DNA of 64,000 bases from Datisca glomerata. Taxonomy: Eukaryota; Streptophyta; Magnoliopsida; Cucurbitales; Datiscaceae. Shown in pieces: positions 44,874-57,440 of the stretch. The stretch lies in the NCBI GenBank assembly GCA_003255025.1, contig QANY01002420.1:372001-436000 (forward strand). Reading direction: 5' to 3'. Each line of letters opens with the position of its first letter. Within the stretch, counting starts at the first letter, position 1. A program made the position numbers and the translations under genes. Under the pieces are notes generated by a model that did no database searches, was not told where the DNA came from, and was given only the letters and a program-made list of their open reading frames with translations.

Positions 44874-45317
44874 TTTCTTTTATTGAAAATAAAATTTATT
44901 ATTTTATGATCCTTACACTAATTTTTTTAATAGAGACTGCAATGTAATTATCATTACTTGATGAGTTAAATTGTATATACAATATCATTGGACTGTAATT
45001 TTTAACTTATGAGATTTGATATCAGATGTTCAAATATTATTCTCTATGATGGGAAGAGAAGATTATGTATTCTAATTGAAGAGAAATTATCCCCTTGAGG
45101 CTATGGTGTATGTGTGTTATATTCAGTTATACCCTATCAATTATTCTAATGTAGGTGTTGCTCTCTTGCATATAAACTCAATGTATTCATATCTGAACCA
45201 ATTCCATGAGAAGTTAAAGGTAATTCTAATATGAATCAATTATCAGGTACGCACAATCTAATTTATTTTTAGTTGTTTATGTTTTCTATGAGATACCCCA
45301 TCGATTTATCTCTAATA
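44874..45317 (+). repeat. 5' LTR of Copia-D
   Basis: It matches the 3' LTR at 50761-51320 in the blocks AAATAAAATTTATTATTTTA, GATTGCAATGTAATTAT-like, TTCCATGAGAAGTT and CAGGTACGCA, then GAGATACCC. The 17-base word TTCTAATGTAGGTGTTG occurs both at its left edge and inside it (about 45143), so the exact start is less certain. Confidence 0.75.
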
Positions 45318-45319
45318 AT

Positions 45320-45331
45320 TGGTATCAGAAC
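45320..45331 (+). other. Copia-D primer binding site
   Basis: TGGTATCAGAAC lies two bases after the LTR, complementary to initiator methionine tRNA with one mismatch. Confidence 0.8.
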
Positions 45332-45833
45332 GACGTTTCTTAATAAATTAATTTGTTTTTTACGAATGATAAATTGCAGTTGAACAGATATTATCCCAAA
45401 CTTTTAATTTACAATTAATTTTGTGCTTATCGGTTTTTGGCATTGAAAATCGCCAGTCGCGATTAAAAATCGTTATTCTGCAATTGTAAACTTTCCTTTA
45501 TGCTTTTAGGAAACTTAGCTATGAGGAATCTTTTCTATTAATTGACTTTGTCAATTGAAGGGTTCCATATTTTAAACTCAATTGAAAATTGAAGACAGCC
45601 CATATTAAAGAACCCTTTAGTCCTGCATCAAACCTGCCAGTAATTCGTTTTAGTCCTGCATCATAATATCACACTTGTGTGCATCATAATATCATAAGTG
45701 CTAATTAGTTTTGGTGTCAAGAAATCTCTTTTTAGTCGGCCAATTAAGGGTTTCTGTGGTTTGTGTTTCGTAAAAAAAATTTGTGAGAGAATTCATTGAC
45801 TAATTCTCTTCAGCATCAAACATCAGTTTTAGG

Positions 45834-46248
45834 TAGGAGTGTTCAACGGTCGGTCTGGTCAGATTTTAGAGGAAAACGAGACCATACCGAAAATTACGGT
45901 CCTCCTATGTGGAGGACCGAACCGACCAAAACACTGCAAAAAATCCGAACCGACCAGACTGAACTTCAACGGGCGGTTCGGACGGATTTTACGGTCTAAA
46001 TATGTATTTTATACGCGTGGTAAATACACATAATTTTCAGATTAAAAGTTTAATACACGGTTAATACATTGAACATATCATACGCGTGATAAATACGCCT
46101 TATTTCAAGGCATGCTTTAATATCATATACATGTGGGCGCTTACTTCATCATGAGAAGGTAGATGTAGTACTTTTATAACTCATTCTCACCTTAACTTTC
46201 TATTTCATTTCTGATGTGAGAATGGGAAAAATCACTTTTTACTTGAAA

Positions 46249-46287
<39 letters not shown>

Positions 46288-46420
46288 GTCGGTCTGATTC
46301 AGAATTGGTTGAAATTCTAGATCGAACCGACCAAATTTGAGAAAAAAATCGTCCAAACCGATCAACTTCGACCCGGTCCAGATCGAATTATACAATCTCG
46401 ACGATTTTTTAACACCACTA
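45834..46420 (-). mobile_element. Short hAT derivative (587 bp)
   Basis: The ends are TAGGAGTGTTCAACGGTCGG and, in reverse, TAGTGGTGTTAAAAAATCG. The left 180 bp closely matches the right end of the hAT at 39200-39374 (reversed), and the right 150 bp resembles the left end at 35912-36080. It is therefore an internal-deletion derivative of the same family. Its target duplication is decayed (GTTTTAGG and GTTAGGCA). Contains an (AT)n run at about 46253-46283. Confidence 0.8.
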
Positions 46421-47214
46421 GTTAGGCAAATTTCGCCACCACATTGAGGTTAAAAAAACACTTGCCCGTTTATGTAGAAATTGATTTACTTGTGCTTTGA
46501 TAGCATGAATACTGTATTGAAATTTCTTGGCACCTGCCGTTTATGGGTTTTGCACGCGAAATTTAGTGCGATGAATTCTTGGCTTCGAGACACGTAATTT
46601 GCCTGTTTTATCGATTTGTCACAATATAATTTTAATGCGGTTTTCAATGAATGATGCTAGTGTTTGTAATTGAAAAGTTTTTTGGGTTCGTTGATATTCT
46701 ACATAGCATTACCGTTTCATTTTAAAAACATGCTTTTCAACATGTTTTTAGGTTTTCTGATTTTTTTAGAAAACAATATGTAAGTGCGTGTTTAAAGCTA
46801 TTTGATGTTTATGTTCGTGTTTTCGATTTCTTTTTATGCATTTATATAGTCAAGCAGTTTCGGTAAAAGAAAAGGGGAAAGATCATGAAATAGACAAATA
46901 AAATATTTGTAGATAGGTTTTTCTTTAGGGTTTATAAAAATCTTGACCGTTTTAAAATGATAATTAAAGTCTATTGTTATCTGTCCAAAAGTGACACACT
47001 CATGGATGTTATTATTTTTAAAATATTTAAAGCGTGAGTTTTATTAAGGCATCGCAGTAGATTCACTCGCATCAAGGAATTAGTTTTGGTTGTTAGTTTC
47101 TTAGTGTTTGAATTAGAACTATGTAGTTTTCTTGCCTAAAGGTAGTGAATTATGTAGCTATAATTCAAATACAATCAACTAGGTCTATTTGCAATTTTAT
47201 CGTAATTTTTTTTT

Positions 47215-47247
47215 GGGGGGGGGGGGGGGGNNNNNNNNNNGGGGGGG
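47215..47247. other. Poly-G run with assembly gap
   Basis: Sixteen G, ten N (47231-47240), then seven G. The gap is of unknown true length and is probably caused by a long G homopolymer that failed to sequence. Confidence 0.95.
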
Positions 47248-49234
47248 TGAAGTGCATATTTAATTCTACCTAAATGTGATTTTTATATGCTCGTTACATG
47301 ATCGCATAGGGTGGATAGTTATTTAATAAAGTAAAAAACCCTGGGTAATTCAACTTTAAACCTCAAGCATGAGTTACAAACATTACTTAATGGAGTTGTG
47401 CTATTATGTTTACTTGATGTTACATGATGTAACATGTATTCTACTAGTATTGATGCTTTCACTTATTGATAGACAACTCATAGAACTCCACCATTGAGTA
47501 ACTCAATTTAAATTGAGAAATTTAGGGATTCTATATGTTTAGATTATTGTATTATGATTTGTTATTTTGAAAAGAGAAAATTCATGTATTTATGGTTGAA
47601 CCACGAGAATCGGATAATACCCAATTCTATGGTCATTATTGAGGTGCTTCTATTAATGATACTATTTGTGGTTTATTTGAGTTAAGATCACTATTACAAT
47701 CTTCTAGATTTGATTAAATATCATTTTATGTGTGTAGTAAGAAGCAATTGAAGTTCGCTACCTTTAAGAACATAAGAAAGATAATTATAATGGTTTTGGT
47801 TCAGTGAAAGACTAAGAAAACATGCAGATGAAAGATTAGTATGGGTTCAAAAATTGTGAACGATAACAAATGGATTGCCGATTCCTATTTTGTTGGAGTT
47901 CTTGAGGATGTTAATAGTTTATTATTTATGATTATAGTTTTTCTATAGGTTCTAATATATTTGGAGCTAAATGTGTTTCCATGAACGAAAATGCCTTTAA
48001 ATTGAGGCGTGGGAGAATATGGGCATATTTCTAAAAAGATATTAGAATGCTTAATTGTGAGAAAGGGAAAGATAAGAAATAAATTTGAAAGACCAGTCGA
48101 GCCTTTGACTCTTTGGATTTTATTCTTAACGATGTTATGGCCATTTTCACATTGATATTCAAGGTGAAAATAGACACTTTATTAGTTTTATCTATATTTG
48201 TTAAGGTCTGCTCATATATATCTTGATGTTTATCAAAGTTGAAATTGAGAATCAATTAGATTGGAAGATTATAGTTACGAAGCAATAAAGGTGAAAATAT
48301 AAGGGAGAGTGACATTAAATGTGTGAATCATGACCAATTTATAGCATGTTTTATAAATTAGAGTGTCATTGTTCCCAAAATACATGTTTTATAAAACAAT
48401 GTTAAAATGTAGAAAGGAAAGAGGATGTTGTTTGTAGTGCATTGTGTTACTTTTAACTTTCCCAACATACTTAGGAGAAGATTCATATGCCTTTAGTGTC
48501 CTGGAACATATTAATATGATCTTTAAAATTTCTATACAGTGATATCTTGATTGATCAAAGATTTATACTTCATATATGATAGAACTTGACGTTTGTACAT
48601 TGTTAATTTATATGTTGTCTAGATAGATCAAATGGTTTTAAATTCTATTGTCATTTAAGACACATTGAGATTATTGGGGCTTCTCATATATTTTTTTCTT
48701 AAGAGGTTTTGATCTAGTGGGAGTTTGGATAATAGAGTGTGAAAAAATCTAGTTTGATCACTTATTAAAACTTAGATGTTAAGAAGAGGGGTACTGAAAT
48801 CCTATAACCACACATAATGGGAAAATCTAAGCGTTGAGACTACATTCCAACACATAGTATTATTTTTATTCTCATGACAGTGACTTCTAGCACTTTATAC
48901 TAACAAATTTGATATATTTGAATTATTTTGAAGTATATGCTAGTGAGTTTGGTTTAACATAGTATGCGTATCTTCTATTTCTTGACACTGTAGTAAGTCG
49001 AAGAATTTTAAATTAGATGCTAAGAAATGTTGTAAGTACATGGATATTAAATATATATATGATTTTGTTGAATTACTCGAAAGGATAAAGTAATTGAATG
49101 CTAATGCGGTCTTAAAACTAAGAGGGTTTCACAAGTGGCTAAATGTTTTAAGCATAAGTCTGAGTGTTGGTTCTTCAAAGATTAGTAGATCATTAAAGAT
49201 TATTCTTACTATTGTTGAACTGAGTTGCATTAAA

Positions 49235-49440
49235 AGAATGTGAAGAAAACTTTCTTTCATGAAGTTTTTGATAAAGAAATTTATGTGGTTCGACAAAAAG
49301 AGTTTTTATTCCGAGAACAAGAAAAGCGTGTTTATAGGTCCATTAAGTCAAATCTATACTTAAAAAAGCTTCAAACATTGTTATCTGAATTTGATCTAAT
49401 GGTTACAAGCTACATTTGTTCATTTTTAAAGAAATATAGT
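49235..49440 (+). pseudogene. Copia-D reverse transcriptase block
   Basis: The 67-codon frame reads KKTFFHEVFDKEIYVVRQKE then EKRVYRSIKSNLYLKKL. This matches the Copia RT block with V-K-T-A-F-L-N-G, E-E-V-Y-M-x-Q-P and K-L-K-K-S-L-Y-G-L-K-Q in heavily mutated form. Other pol pieces appear on both sides (a protease/GAG-pre-integrase-like stretch near 47850-48060) but cannot be bounded. Confidence 0.65.
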
Positions 49441-50760
49441 TAATGCATATACCTTAAGTCGAGTGGGAGTCAGGTTAAGGTTTTTAGTTTTATACGTGGA
49501 TTATATTATGTTGGACAGAAATTATATGTTCTCCAATAATTTCTTATCAAATGATCTTAAAAGGAATGATATGAATATATATATATATATTCATGGTATT
49601 AAGATTCATTAGGATCATGCAACTAGTATATTTGATTTATCCTTAAGGACATTTATAGAGGTGTTGAAGACCTTCAATATGGTGAATTATTTCCTTAATA
49701 AGGTTTCAGTTACAAAATGTGATACATTTTTTGAAAATCAATATCTTAAAATAAGATTAAGAAAAGCCAAATTAAGGAGTATGTATATGTAGTTGGGAAT
49801 TTGATGTGGTCATGGCATGTTTCATTATTTTCCATGTGTTCGAAACCCTTAAAGAAAGTACGCACATTCAGAGAAATTAATTCATGTGTATTTTTAGATC
49901 ATCTGCAATTTAGCAATAATTGTATGCGTTGATGCACACTATGCTGGCTTGCAACTAGCATAAGTTCGACTTCTAGTTACATCTTCCTACTTGCTCAAGG
50001 TGCTTATGTCATGGGAAAACACTGAATAATTTATTTTGACAGATTCTAAAATTCATGCAGAGTTGCTAATTTACTATGAAGTGGGCAAACATGTTGTTTA
50101 CATAAAGAAATTTATTGTAGATCTAAATATTACAGATGGATTCATAAGCATTTGGTATTATTTTGTGAAAATGAAAATGTTAAGGTATGTGAAGAATGAG
50201 GATTGACTGAGCATGTCATATAAATATCAAGTGCATTTTTCTTGTACATGAAAATATCAATGAAGAGATTATATTTAAGTGTCTTGTATAAGGATAAATC
50301 CTTTTTGCACTCTCTCATAAAAAGACATTATTCTAAAGTGTTCTTTAAGAATATATGATCCAGAATAATATTCTTAAAGTATTATACGATGTTTTGACAC
50401 TTTCTCATTTTGTATCACGCTATAGTTGATTCTTATTTGTTGTATGTGATAATTGAGATGTGTAATTTAAGATCACATGCTCATGATATGCAGTAAAACT
50501 ACACTTTATTTGCTCAAGTCTTAGATGGACTTGATTTTGTGACCATGGAGGTGTTTAGACTAATATATTATCATTCTAAACATTCATGATCCAATATTAA
50601 GGAAGTCTATTGATGAGAGTGTTTCCTAAAGTCTTAATCCATCTATTTTGATAATTATGATTTTTGAAAATAGAAGAGTGACAACTCGATTTTACTACAT
50701 TATTTGTAATCCTATATATCTTTTTAAAATAACTTGAAGTGCATGGACCAAGTGGGAGAT

Positions 50761-51320
50761 TGTTAGAAAATTTTCTTCTATTGAAATAAAATTTATTATT
50801 TTATAGTCCTTGCACTAATTTTTCTTTTAATTATGATTGCAATGTAATTATTATTACTTGATGGGTTAAATTAAACATATCAATTTTATGATATAATTGA
50901 ATATATATACAATACCGTTGAACTGTGATTTCTAACTTATGAGATTTAATCTCAACCATTCATATCTAATTCTATATTATGGGAGGTGAGTATTAGGCAT
51001 TCTAATTGAACAGAAGTCGTCCCACTTAGACCATGATATATATATATATATATATATAACTTGAAGTGCATGGACCAAGTGGAACATTATTGAAAAACTT
51101 TCTTCTATAAAATTTATTATTTTGTAGTCCTTGCACTAATTTTTTTAATTGTGATTGCAATGTAATTATTATTACTTTGAGAGGTTANTATATATATATC
51201 ATATCTGAACTGATTCCATGAGAAGTTGAAGATAATTCTAATATTAAGTAATCATCAGGTACGCAAAATCTAATTTAATTTTAATTGATTACGATTTCTA
51301 TGAGATACCCATCGGTTTAT
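50761..51320 (+). repeat. 3' LTR of Copia-D with internal duplication
   Basis: The LTR starts at 50761. At 51057-51190 the polypurine region and LTR beginning are repeated (GAAGTGCATGGACCAAGTGG, then TTTCTTCTATAAAATTTATT), so it is a composite of two LTR copies. An (AT)n run is at 51038-51058, and a single ambiguous base N lies at 51188. The MULE starts at 51321, after the target duplication. Confidence 0.75.
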
Positions 51321-51425
51321 GGGTTTTTTGCTAAAATAGACCCCTACACTAACCATTTTACAGAAATCAACATCTACACTAATTTTTGCTTACCTTGACC
51401 CCTGGCCCACTTTTCCTTCACTTTT
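51321..51425 (+). repeat. MULE left terminal inverted repeat
   Basis: About 105 bp, clearly matched by the reverse complement of 61035-61139. A pyrimidine-rich stretch (TTCTTCGTTTTTC-like units) follows at 51525-51610. Confidence 0.9.
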
Positions 51426-51783
51426 TCAATTTTCCCCCATTGACCTTCTTACAAACTATCTAATCAAATGTCACGATCTACTCATTTAACACTCAAAACC
51501 TCCCTACCCACCCCATTTCTGCTTCTTCGTTTTTCATTTTTCTACTTCTTCATTTTTTTCTTCGTTTTCCTCTTCATTTTCTTCTTCGTTTTTTTCTTCA
51601 TCTTCTTCCTTCTTCTTGCAACAATAAATTATTGTTAGTTCTTCTCTATGGAAAAATGTATAAGTTTTGTTTTGTTCTTTTTGAAAAGCTTGAACTTTCA
51701 TGAGTTTTTCATGTCCATGAGTTTTCTAAGAATATTTATTTTTCTTTCTAGAATGTTGTTTAAAGTTCGTTTATTGTACAAGA

Positions 51784-52372
51784 TCACTACAAGATGATAG
51801 TGTAGTCTACACGATCCCCATGTAGACCTTGTGTACACTACACGGTCATCGTGTAGTATAGAAGAAACTTCTTCAGCAGTTCGCGTGCATCGTGTAACAT
51901 CTATTACACTACACGAGGACTACACAATTATCAATGTAGTGTCATCATGTAGTTTACAGGATGACCACATGATGATCGTATACTCCTATTGTACACTACA
52001 CGATCCCCGTGTAGCTACACGATGGAACTACATGTTCATCGTGTAGTTCTCGTGTAGTCTACACAATGGAACTACATGATCATTGTGTACATGACACGAT
52101 TACACCACACGATCATCGTGTAGTACACTCGTGTACACTACACGATTACACCATACGATCATCGTGTAGTACACTCGTGTACACTACACGATTACACTAC
52201 ATGATAATCGTATAGTCATTGTGTAGGACCTATTACAATACACGAGGTCTACACGATCATCATGTACTGTACACTACATGTTGATTACATGATGCTTGTG
52301 AAGGCCTCGTGTATACTACACGATGACTACACGATGCCCGTGAAAGCCTCGTGTACACTACACGATCATCGT
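51784..52372. repeat. Palindromic TACACGATG/CATCGTGTA cluster 1
   Basis: Dozens of CTACACGAT, ATCGTGTAGT and TACACTACACGA words in both orientations, often head-to-head as TACACGATCATCGTGTAG. The cluster lies between the left TIR and the first transposase frame. A frame through it (51831-52043) is incidental. Confidence 0.9.
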
Positions 52373-52478
52373 CTAATATTCCATTTCATTATGTATTCTT
52401 CTTTGACTGACTTCCTTTATTGATGTATATACAGATATGTTTGAAGTTTGAATTTTTATAATCCATGATGGTGATTAG

Positions 52479-55250
52479 GTGAAAAATGGTAAAACATGGT
52501 CTTTTAGTGGAAAGAAGACCAAATTATTAGAGACATCAACTAACTGCATTTACCACGAGCTATTGGATATATTATATAAAGAACTCCAAATAGACTCCTC
52601 AAAGTATGATAAGTCCATCAAATTTTTTTATAGAAGCCATGTCCCCTACCCTCCTGCTGAAATTTTAAAGGATAGAGATTTACAAATCTTTGTTAAGGAG
52701 AATGAATCAGAATCACTTAGAAGCCCACTATTTGTAAGTACCAAGCCAAAATATTTTCCATCTCAAAGCGTGGTTCCTCAAACGACAATGCCACAACAAC
52801 CTCAGGTTTTTGAAACTACAGGGTTTTATCAAATTTGGGTTTCAAAAACACAAATGTCACGATGTCCACTACATGAAAGCATTCTTCTCTTTGAGAGTGT
52901 TGATCATTTTGAAAGGAACTACAATTATGATGATGTTTTTGGACATGACGATTATGATGTTTTAGAGGATGACGATGTTGATGGAGATGATGATGATGAT
53001 TTTGATCAAGGGGCATACGATGTTGCAATCCATGGAGATGACCATGACGAAGCCATCAGTGGAGACGACCATATAACAATTCCAGACTTGAATACTAGAC
53101 TTGAACCCGAGACCACTTGTCCGTTACCATCACAGCCTGATTTGAATGAACAACGTCCTGGGTCTAGTGAGCAACATTCTGATTTAAATTAGCTTGTATC
53201 AAACACAATAAATATGGATGATTTGTATAATGATAATGGCGAGCTGCTTAAGGTTGCTCGTATGATAGCCATTCAAAGAAATTTTGAGTTTCATATTTTC
53301 ATGTCAAACCAGTAATATATTGGTACTTGTATGTGTTGAGAAAATATGCCAATGGAGTTTACGGGCCATGAAGTTGAAAAATTGTCCATACTTCAAAGTT
53401 ACAAAGTTCATCAATACACATACATGCACACTTGAAGTATTGAGACATGAACACCCTCATGCTACATATTCATTGATTGATCATTCTATAAGGTCTAAGT
53501 ACAAGGGTGTCAGACATATATACAGGCCAAAAGACATAATTGAAGATGTTCAGCTTGATTTCAGTGTTAACATAAGTTACCATAAGGCATGGAGTGCTAG
53601 GGAATATGCTTTAGAATTAGTTGGAGGGCCTCTTGAAGACAACTATTAGATGTTCCCAACATATTGTCACATGTTAGAATAAAAAATCCAGGTACTTATT
53701 TTTTATTTTTCCATAATAATTTCTACATGAGTACTACATGAGTCTCGTGTAGCCATCGTGTATACTACACGATTGGTACACTGACCACATGTAGTTATGG
53801 TGTAGTCTACATGAATGGTACATTGACCTCTTATAATCATTATGTACACTATTTTGCCATCATAATATCTACACGAGTACTACACTAACATCGTGTATAC
53901 TACACGATGGGTACATAGACCTCGTGTAGTCATCGTGTAATCTACACGATGCCTACACTAACTTCGTGTACACATCTTGTACATTATGTCTTATGTAGAT
54001 TTTAATACAGTAATATTATATATTTTTTAGAGACAACAACACACATAGAGACCGATGAGCAATATCATTTTAATTTTTTTTCATGGCTCTTGGACCCTCT
54101 ATTCATGGATTTTTCAGATGTATATGGCTTGTCATTGCTGTTGACGCAACCACCTTAAAAGCCAAATACAAAGGAGTATTATTTGTTGCAACAGAAAATG
54201 ATGGGAACAACCAAGTATATCTTATTGCATTTGAAATTGCAGATTTAGAAAATAATTATTCATGGGAATAGTCTTTTGTAAACTTCATAATGTAATCGGT
54301 GATCTGGAAGACTTGGTGTTTATATTCGACAAGCATACAAGTTACTAAATGCTATACAAGTTGTCTTTCCCAATGCTTTTCTTGGAGGTTGCATCTTCCA
54401 TATGGCCCAAAATATCAAATCAATTTGTAAAAAGGAAGATGCAGTCATATTATTTTTGAAAGCAGTAAAGGAATACCGTCAATCAGAATTTGATTGGTCG
54501 ATGACTCATTTTACCAATGCATTTTCAGATATCTCATAATACGTGTCGGTAGGGGGAGTTGATAGGTGGGCACGTTCCCATTTTGATGGAAGATAATAAA
54601 ATATAATGACTACAAACATCACAGAATGTTTGAATGGAATTTTGAAGGATGCTAGAAAGCTTCCCATTACATGCCTTATAGAACATATCTGTGACATGTT
54701 ACAACGGTGGTTTTATTAATGACGGATGGTTGCCTGGCAAATCACCTCGCAGATGATAGATTGGGTTGAGACTGAGTTTAATAAGAAGCATCTTGCATCA
54801 CGTACACTATCATTATTTTCTTCTGACATCCACGAGTTTCGTGTCACGAGTGGGGGTAGGGAAGCAGTGGAAACTTGCATCTTAAGACTTGTACGTACAA
54901 AGAATTTGGTCTTGATCAAATTCCATGCAAGTATGTGTTGGCTGCATGTTAGCAGCGTAATATTTTCGCATACAGTTGTGTTCGAGATTCTATAAAAATG
55001 AGGCTTTAATTGCTACGCATGCAGAAACAATACATCCTCTCGGAGATCAAGTAGATTGGGTTATCAGCCAGAAGGTTCATGAAAATGTGGTATTGCACCT
55101 ATAATGAGGCGCCAAAGTGGACATAGAGAATTCCATCTAGAGGTGAGAAAGTAGTAAGAAGGAAGTGCAAACGTTGTGGGCAAATTGGTCACAACCGACA
55201 AACGTGCAGAAATGCATTTCCTCTATCTCAACAGGATGACCAAGCCATTT
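52479..55250 (+). pseudogene. MULE transposase (MuDR-like), broken
   Basis: Order of parts: an N-terminal PB1-like region and acidic low-complexity segment (52479-53192, with DDDDVDGDDDDD-like residues); the MuDR N-terminal domain (53338-53649: CVEKICQWSLRAMKLKNC, then HTCTLEVLRHEHPHA, YRPKDIIEDVQLDFSVNISY); the MULE transposase domain (54128-54540: WLVIAVDATTLKAKYKGVLF with the first catalytic aspartate, LGGCIFHMAQNIKS); MTTNITECLNGILKDARKLP (about 54606); a degraded SWIM finger (54880-54990); a C-terminal knuckle C-x2-C-x4-H-x4-C (about 55164-55210). Palindromic cluster 2 sits between MuDR and MULE domains, probably in an intron. Several stops and frameshifts. Confidence 0.88.
53722..53990. 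repeat. Palindromic cluster 2
   Basis: The same CTACACGAT and ATCGTGTAG words as cluster 1, located between the MuDR and MULE domains of the transposase gene. Confidence 0.85.
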
Positions 55251-55341
55251 AAATATAAATAATTACCTTTGTAGACTTAAATTAAATATTAATAGAGAAA
55301 CGCACTTGTGTTTGTCATGTAATACTGTCATAAAGTTTAAT

Positions 55342-55803
55342 TAGCCTACATGAATCCTACACGATGCCCGTGAAGTCATCGTGTAGCCTACACGATTCCC
55401 GTGAAGTAATCGTGTAGCCTACACGATGCCCGTGAAGTCACCGTGTAGGCTACACGATGCCTACACGATGCCCATGAAGTCATCGTGTAGGCTACACCAA
55501 GCCTACACGATGCCCGTGAAGTAATCGTGTAGGCTACATGAAGTATACAATGCCCGTGAACGACTCGTGTAGACTATATGAAGACTATACGATGCCCATG
55601 AAGTTATTGTGTAGGCTACACGAAGACTACACGATACTCTTGAAGTCATCGTGTAGTCTATACGAAGACTGCATGATGCCCGTGAAGTCATCATATAGGC
55701 TACACGAAAACTACATGATGCCCGTAAAATAATCGTGTAAGCTACATGATGACTACACGATCCCTGTGAAGTCATCATGTAGGCTACACGAAGCATACAC
55801 TAA
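55342..55803. repeat. Palindromic cluster 3
   Basis: The most regular cluster. A unit of about 31-45 bp, TACACGATGCCCGTGAAGTC then ATCGTGTAGGC, recurs about ten times. It lies between the converging 3' ends of the transposase and ULP-like genes. Frames on both strands are by-products of the repeat. Confidence 0.9.
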
Positions 55804-55936
55804 ACATATAGTAACAAAAAATCTCATAATCCATAATTCACAATTTGAGGGTGTATAAAAATAAAATAAAAATTCATAAAATATATCAAAATTATATCGG
55901 TACAACTATGCCACGTGAAAATAACTGAATTGCAAT

Positions 55937-56352
55937 TCATCTTCGATATTCCGGCATTTGTTGTTGAGTTATATCTTGAAGGTTCTTCCCATTTGTGAGG
56001 GCTTCGACAAACTTAAAAGTGAATACCCCACAATCGAACCTACAAAATACATGAAATGCAAAAACACAATTAAATAATATGTATGGAATTTTAAGTGGAC
56101 TTTCAAAAAAACTGTACATTTTACTTACTCATTCTCGTGTTGTGGACACTTTATGATCTCATATTTCCACTCATCTTTGGGTTTAACCTTTTGTCTTCTC
56201 TCATAGATGTTCATCATTTGAAGAAGCTGAGAGACAATCTTCATAAAAAGTTTCATTATTTCAATGTACAAGGAATGTTGATATGGCGTGTTCATGAAGT
56301 TATAAATATGAATAAACTGACCATCAAATCAAGCTCAACCGCAATCCAATGA
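55937..56352 (-). pseudogene. ULP1-like cysteine peptidase (C48) catalytic region
   Basis: Minus strand, 3' end of a longer gene. 56352 leftwards reads HWIAVELDL (catalytic histidine block), then after a frame break FDGQFIHIYN, and a linker ending at a GT donor-like site near 56130. After an intron with AG at 56042-56043 the last exon reads FDCGVFTFKFVEAL (catalytic cysteine), then MPEYRR and a stop at 55937. ULP1 peptidases remove SUMO from proteins; MULE-borne copies are of unknown function. The H-x(n)-D-x(n)-C arrangement is visible but the frame is broken. Confidence 0.82.
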
Positions 56353-56507
56353 ATGTGGATCACAGTCATTGAAAAGATAACCTTATCCGACTATTCCCAA
56401 CCCCTTCCAAAATTCATCAATGTCCATATCCCAGCCCGCGACCAAACAAGTTCCGTTGTAATGTCACAGGAAAAATTTAAATCTTCATTGTCAATAAAAA
56501 ATGATCA

Positions 56508-56640
56508 TGAAGACTACATGAAGTCTACATAACACCTGCCATGTTGCCTCGTGTAGACTTCATCTAGTCACGGGCCTCCTGTAGGCTTCATGTAGTCTAC
56601 ACAAGGCATCGTGAAGGACTCGTGTAGACAACGGTGTGCA
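56508..56640. repeat. Palindromic cluster 4
   Basis: Short cluster within the ULP-like gene, with GAAGACTACATGAAGTCTAC and CTCGTGTAGAC words, probably intronic. Confidence 0.75.
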
Positions 56641-56965
56641 CTTCATTAAATTTAAAAATAAATTTTACTTACTTGCAGAATCAAATCACCAACAATGATT
56701 CTGATATGAGGGTTGTATTCTTGCAAATCTCTCCTCATGAGCTCCAGGTATGCGTCAATATGCTAGAAAATGCATGAAGATTAGTTAAGATATCTATAAT
56801 TATTTTAAATACCATATTAAAAAAGATTATAAATAACTTCTTACATCTGACTCAAGCTATTGATAAGATGAAGAGACTAGTTTTTTGAACCAGGTAAGGT
56901 CAACAGTGAAAAATCCAACTTCTACTTTCTCATTCCTAAACAACGTAATTATATATCAAAATTAG

Positions 56966-57126
56966 GTACACGATTGGTTTACCACACGATGTCAGTGTAA
57001 CCATCGTGTATACTATACGATGGATACATGATGTCAATGTAACCATCATGTATACTACACAAGGTTAGTGTAACCATTGTGTATACTACACGATGGCTAC
57101 ACGAGATCAGTGTAACCATCATGTAT
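56966..57126. repeat. Palindromic cluster 5
   Basis: ACACGATGTCAGTGTAACCA and CATCGTGTATACTACACGA units alternate, again inside the ULP-like gene. Confidence 0.85.
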
Positions 57127-57134
57127 TACAGAAC

Positions 57135-57416
57135 TTACTTTACCCTTAGGGAGATGAACCAGGCTTTAAAATAAGCTTCATCCTCTGAAGATACATCACT
57201 ATATGGTTGAAAATGTTTGAAGTTTGTTTTGACAACGATATTCACATAAGCTTTTTTCCTTCGCTGCTTCTTCTTTTCAACCTTTTTTATTTCCCAATTA
57301 GATGACTCTAGGACCCGCGATTTTTTTATCTTTCTCTTACCGAGCTCACCAAGGAAGATGAGCACTTCATCTTCTCCATCATTGGACTGCTCTATTGACC
57401 GAACTGAATCCATCAA
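57135..57416 (-). pseudogene. ULP-like gene, linker exon
   Basis: The 93-codon minus-strand frame reads GELGKRKIKKSRVLESS, a lysine-rich stretch, and EDEAYFKAWF. Comparable basic linkers precede the peptidase domain in plant MULE-borne ULP proteins. It is followed, in gene direction, by palindromic cluster 5 and the peptidase exons, and preceded by the acidic repeat. Confidence 0.6.
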
Positions 57417-57440
57417 TGTAGAAATTATCGATGCAACTAC

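Noticed and set aside
45834..46420. Clean 8-bp target duplication for the hAT derivative
   Set aside because: Flanks GTTTTAGG and GTTAGGCA do not match well enough; only the TIRs and family similarity are claimed.
55503..55796. 97-codon minus-strand frame of repeated hydrophobic and basic words, and similar frames at 58674-58862 and 51831-52046
   Set aside because: Periodic by-products of the CTACACGATG repeat clusters, without domain similarity and on both strands.
55342..55803. CRISPR-like look of the regular repeat array
   Set aside because: This is plant nuclear DNA; the spacers are themselves repetitive, unit length drifts and no cas genes exist.
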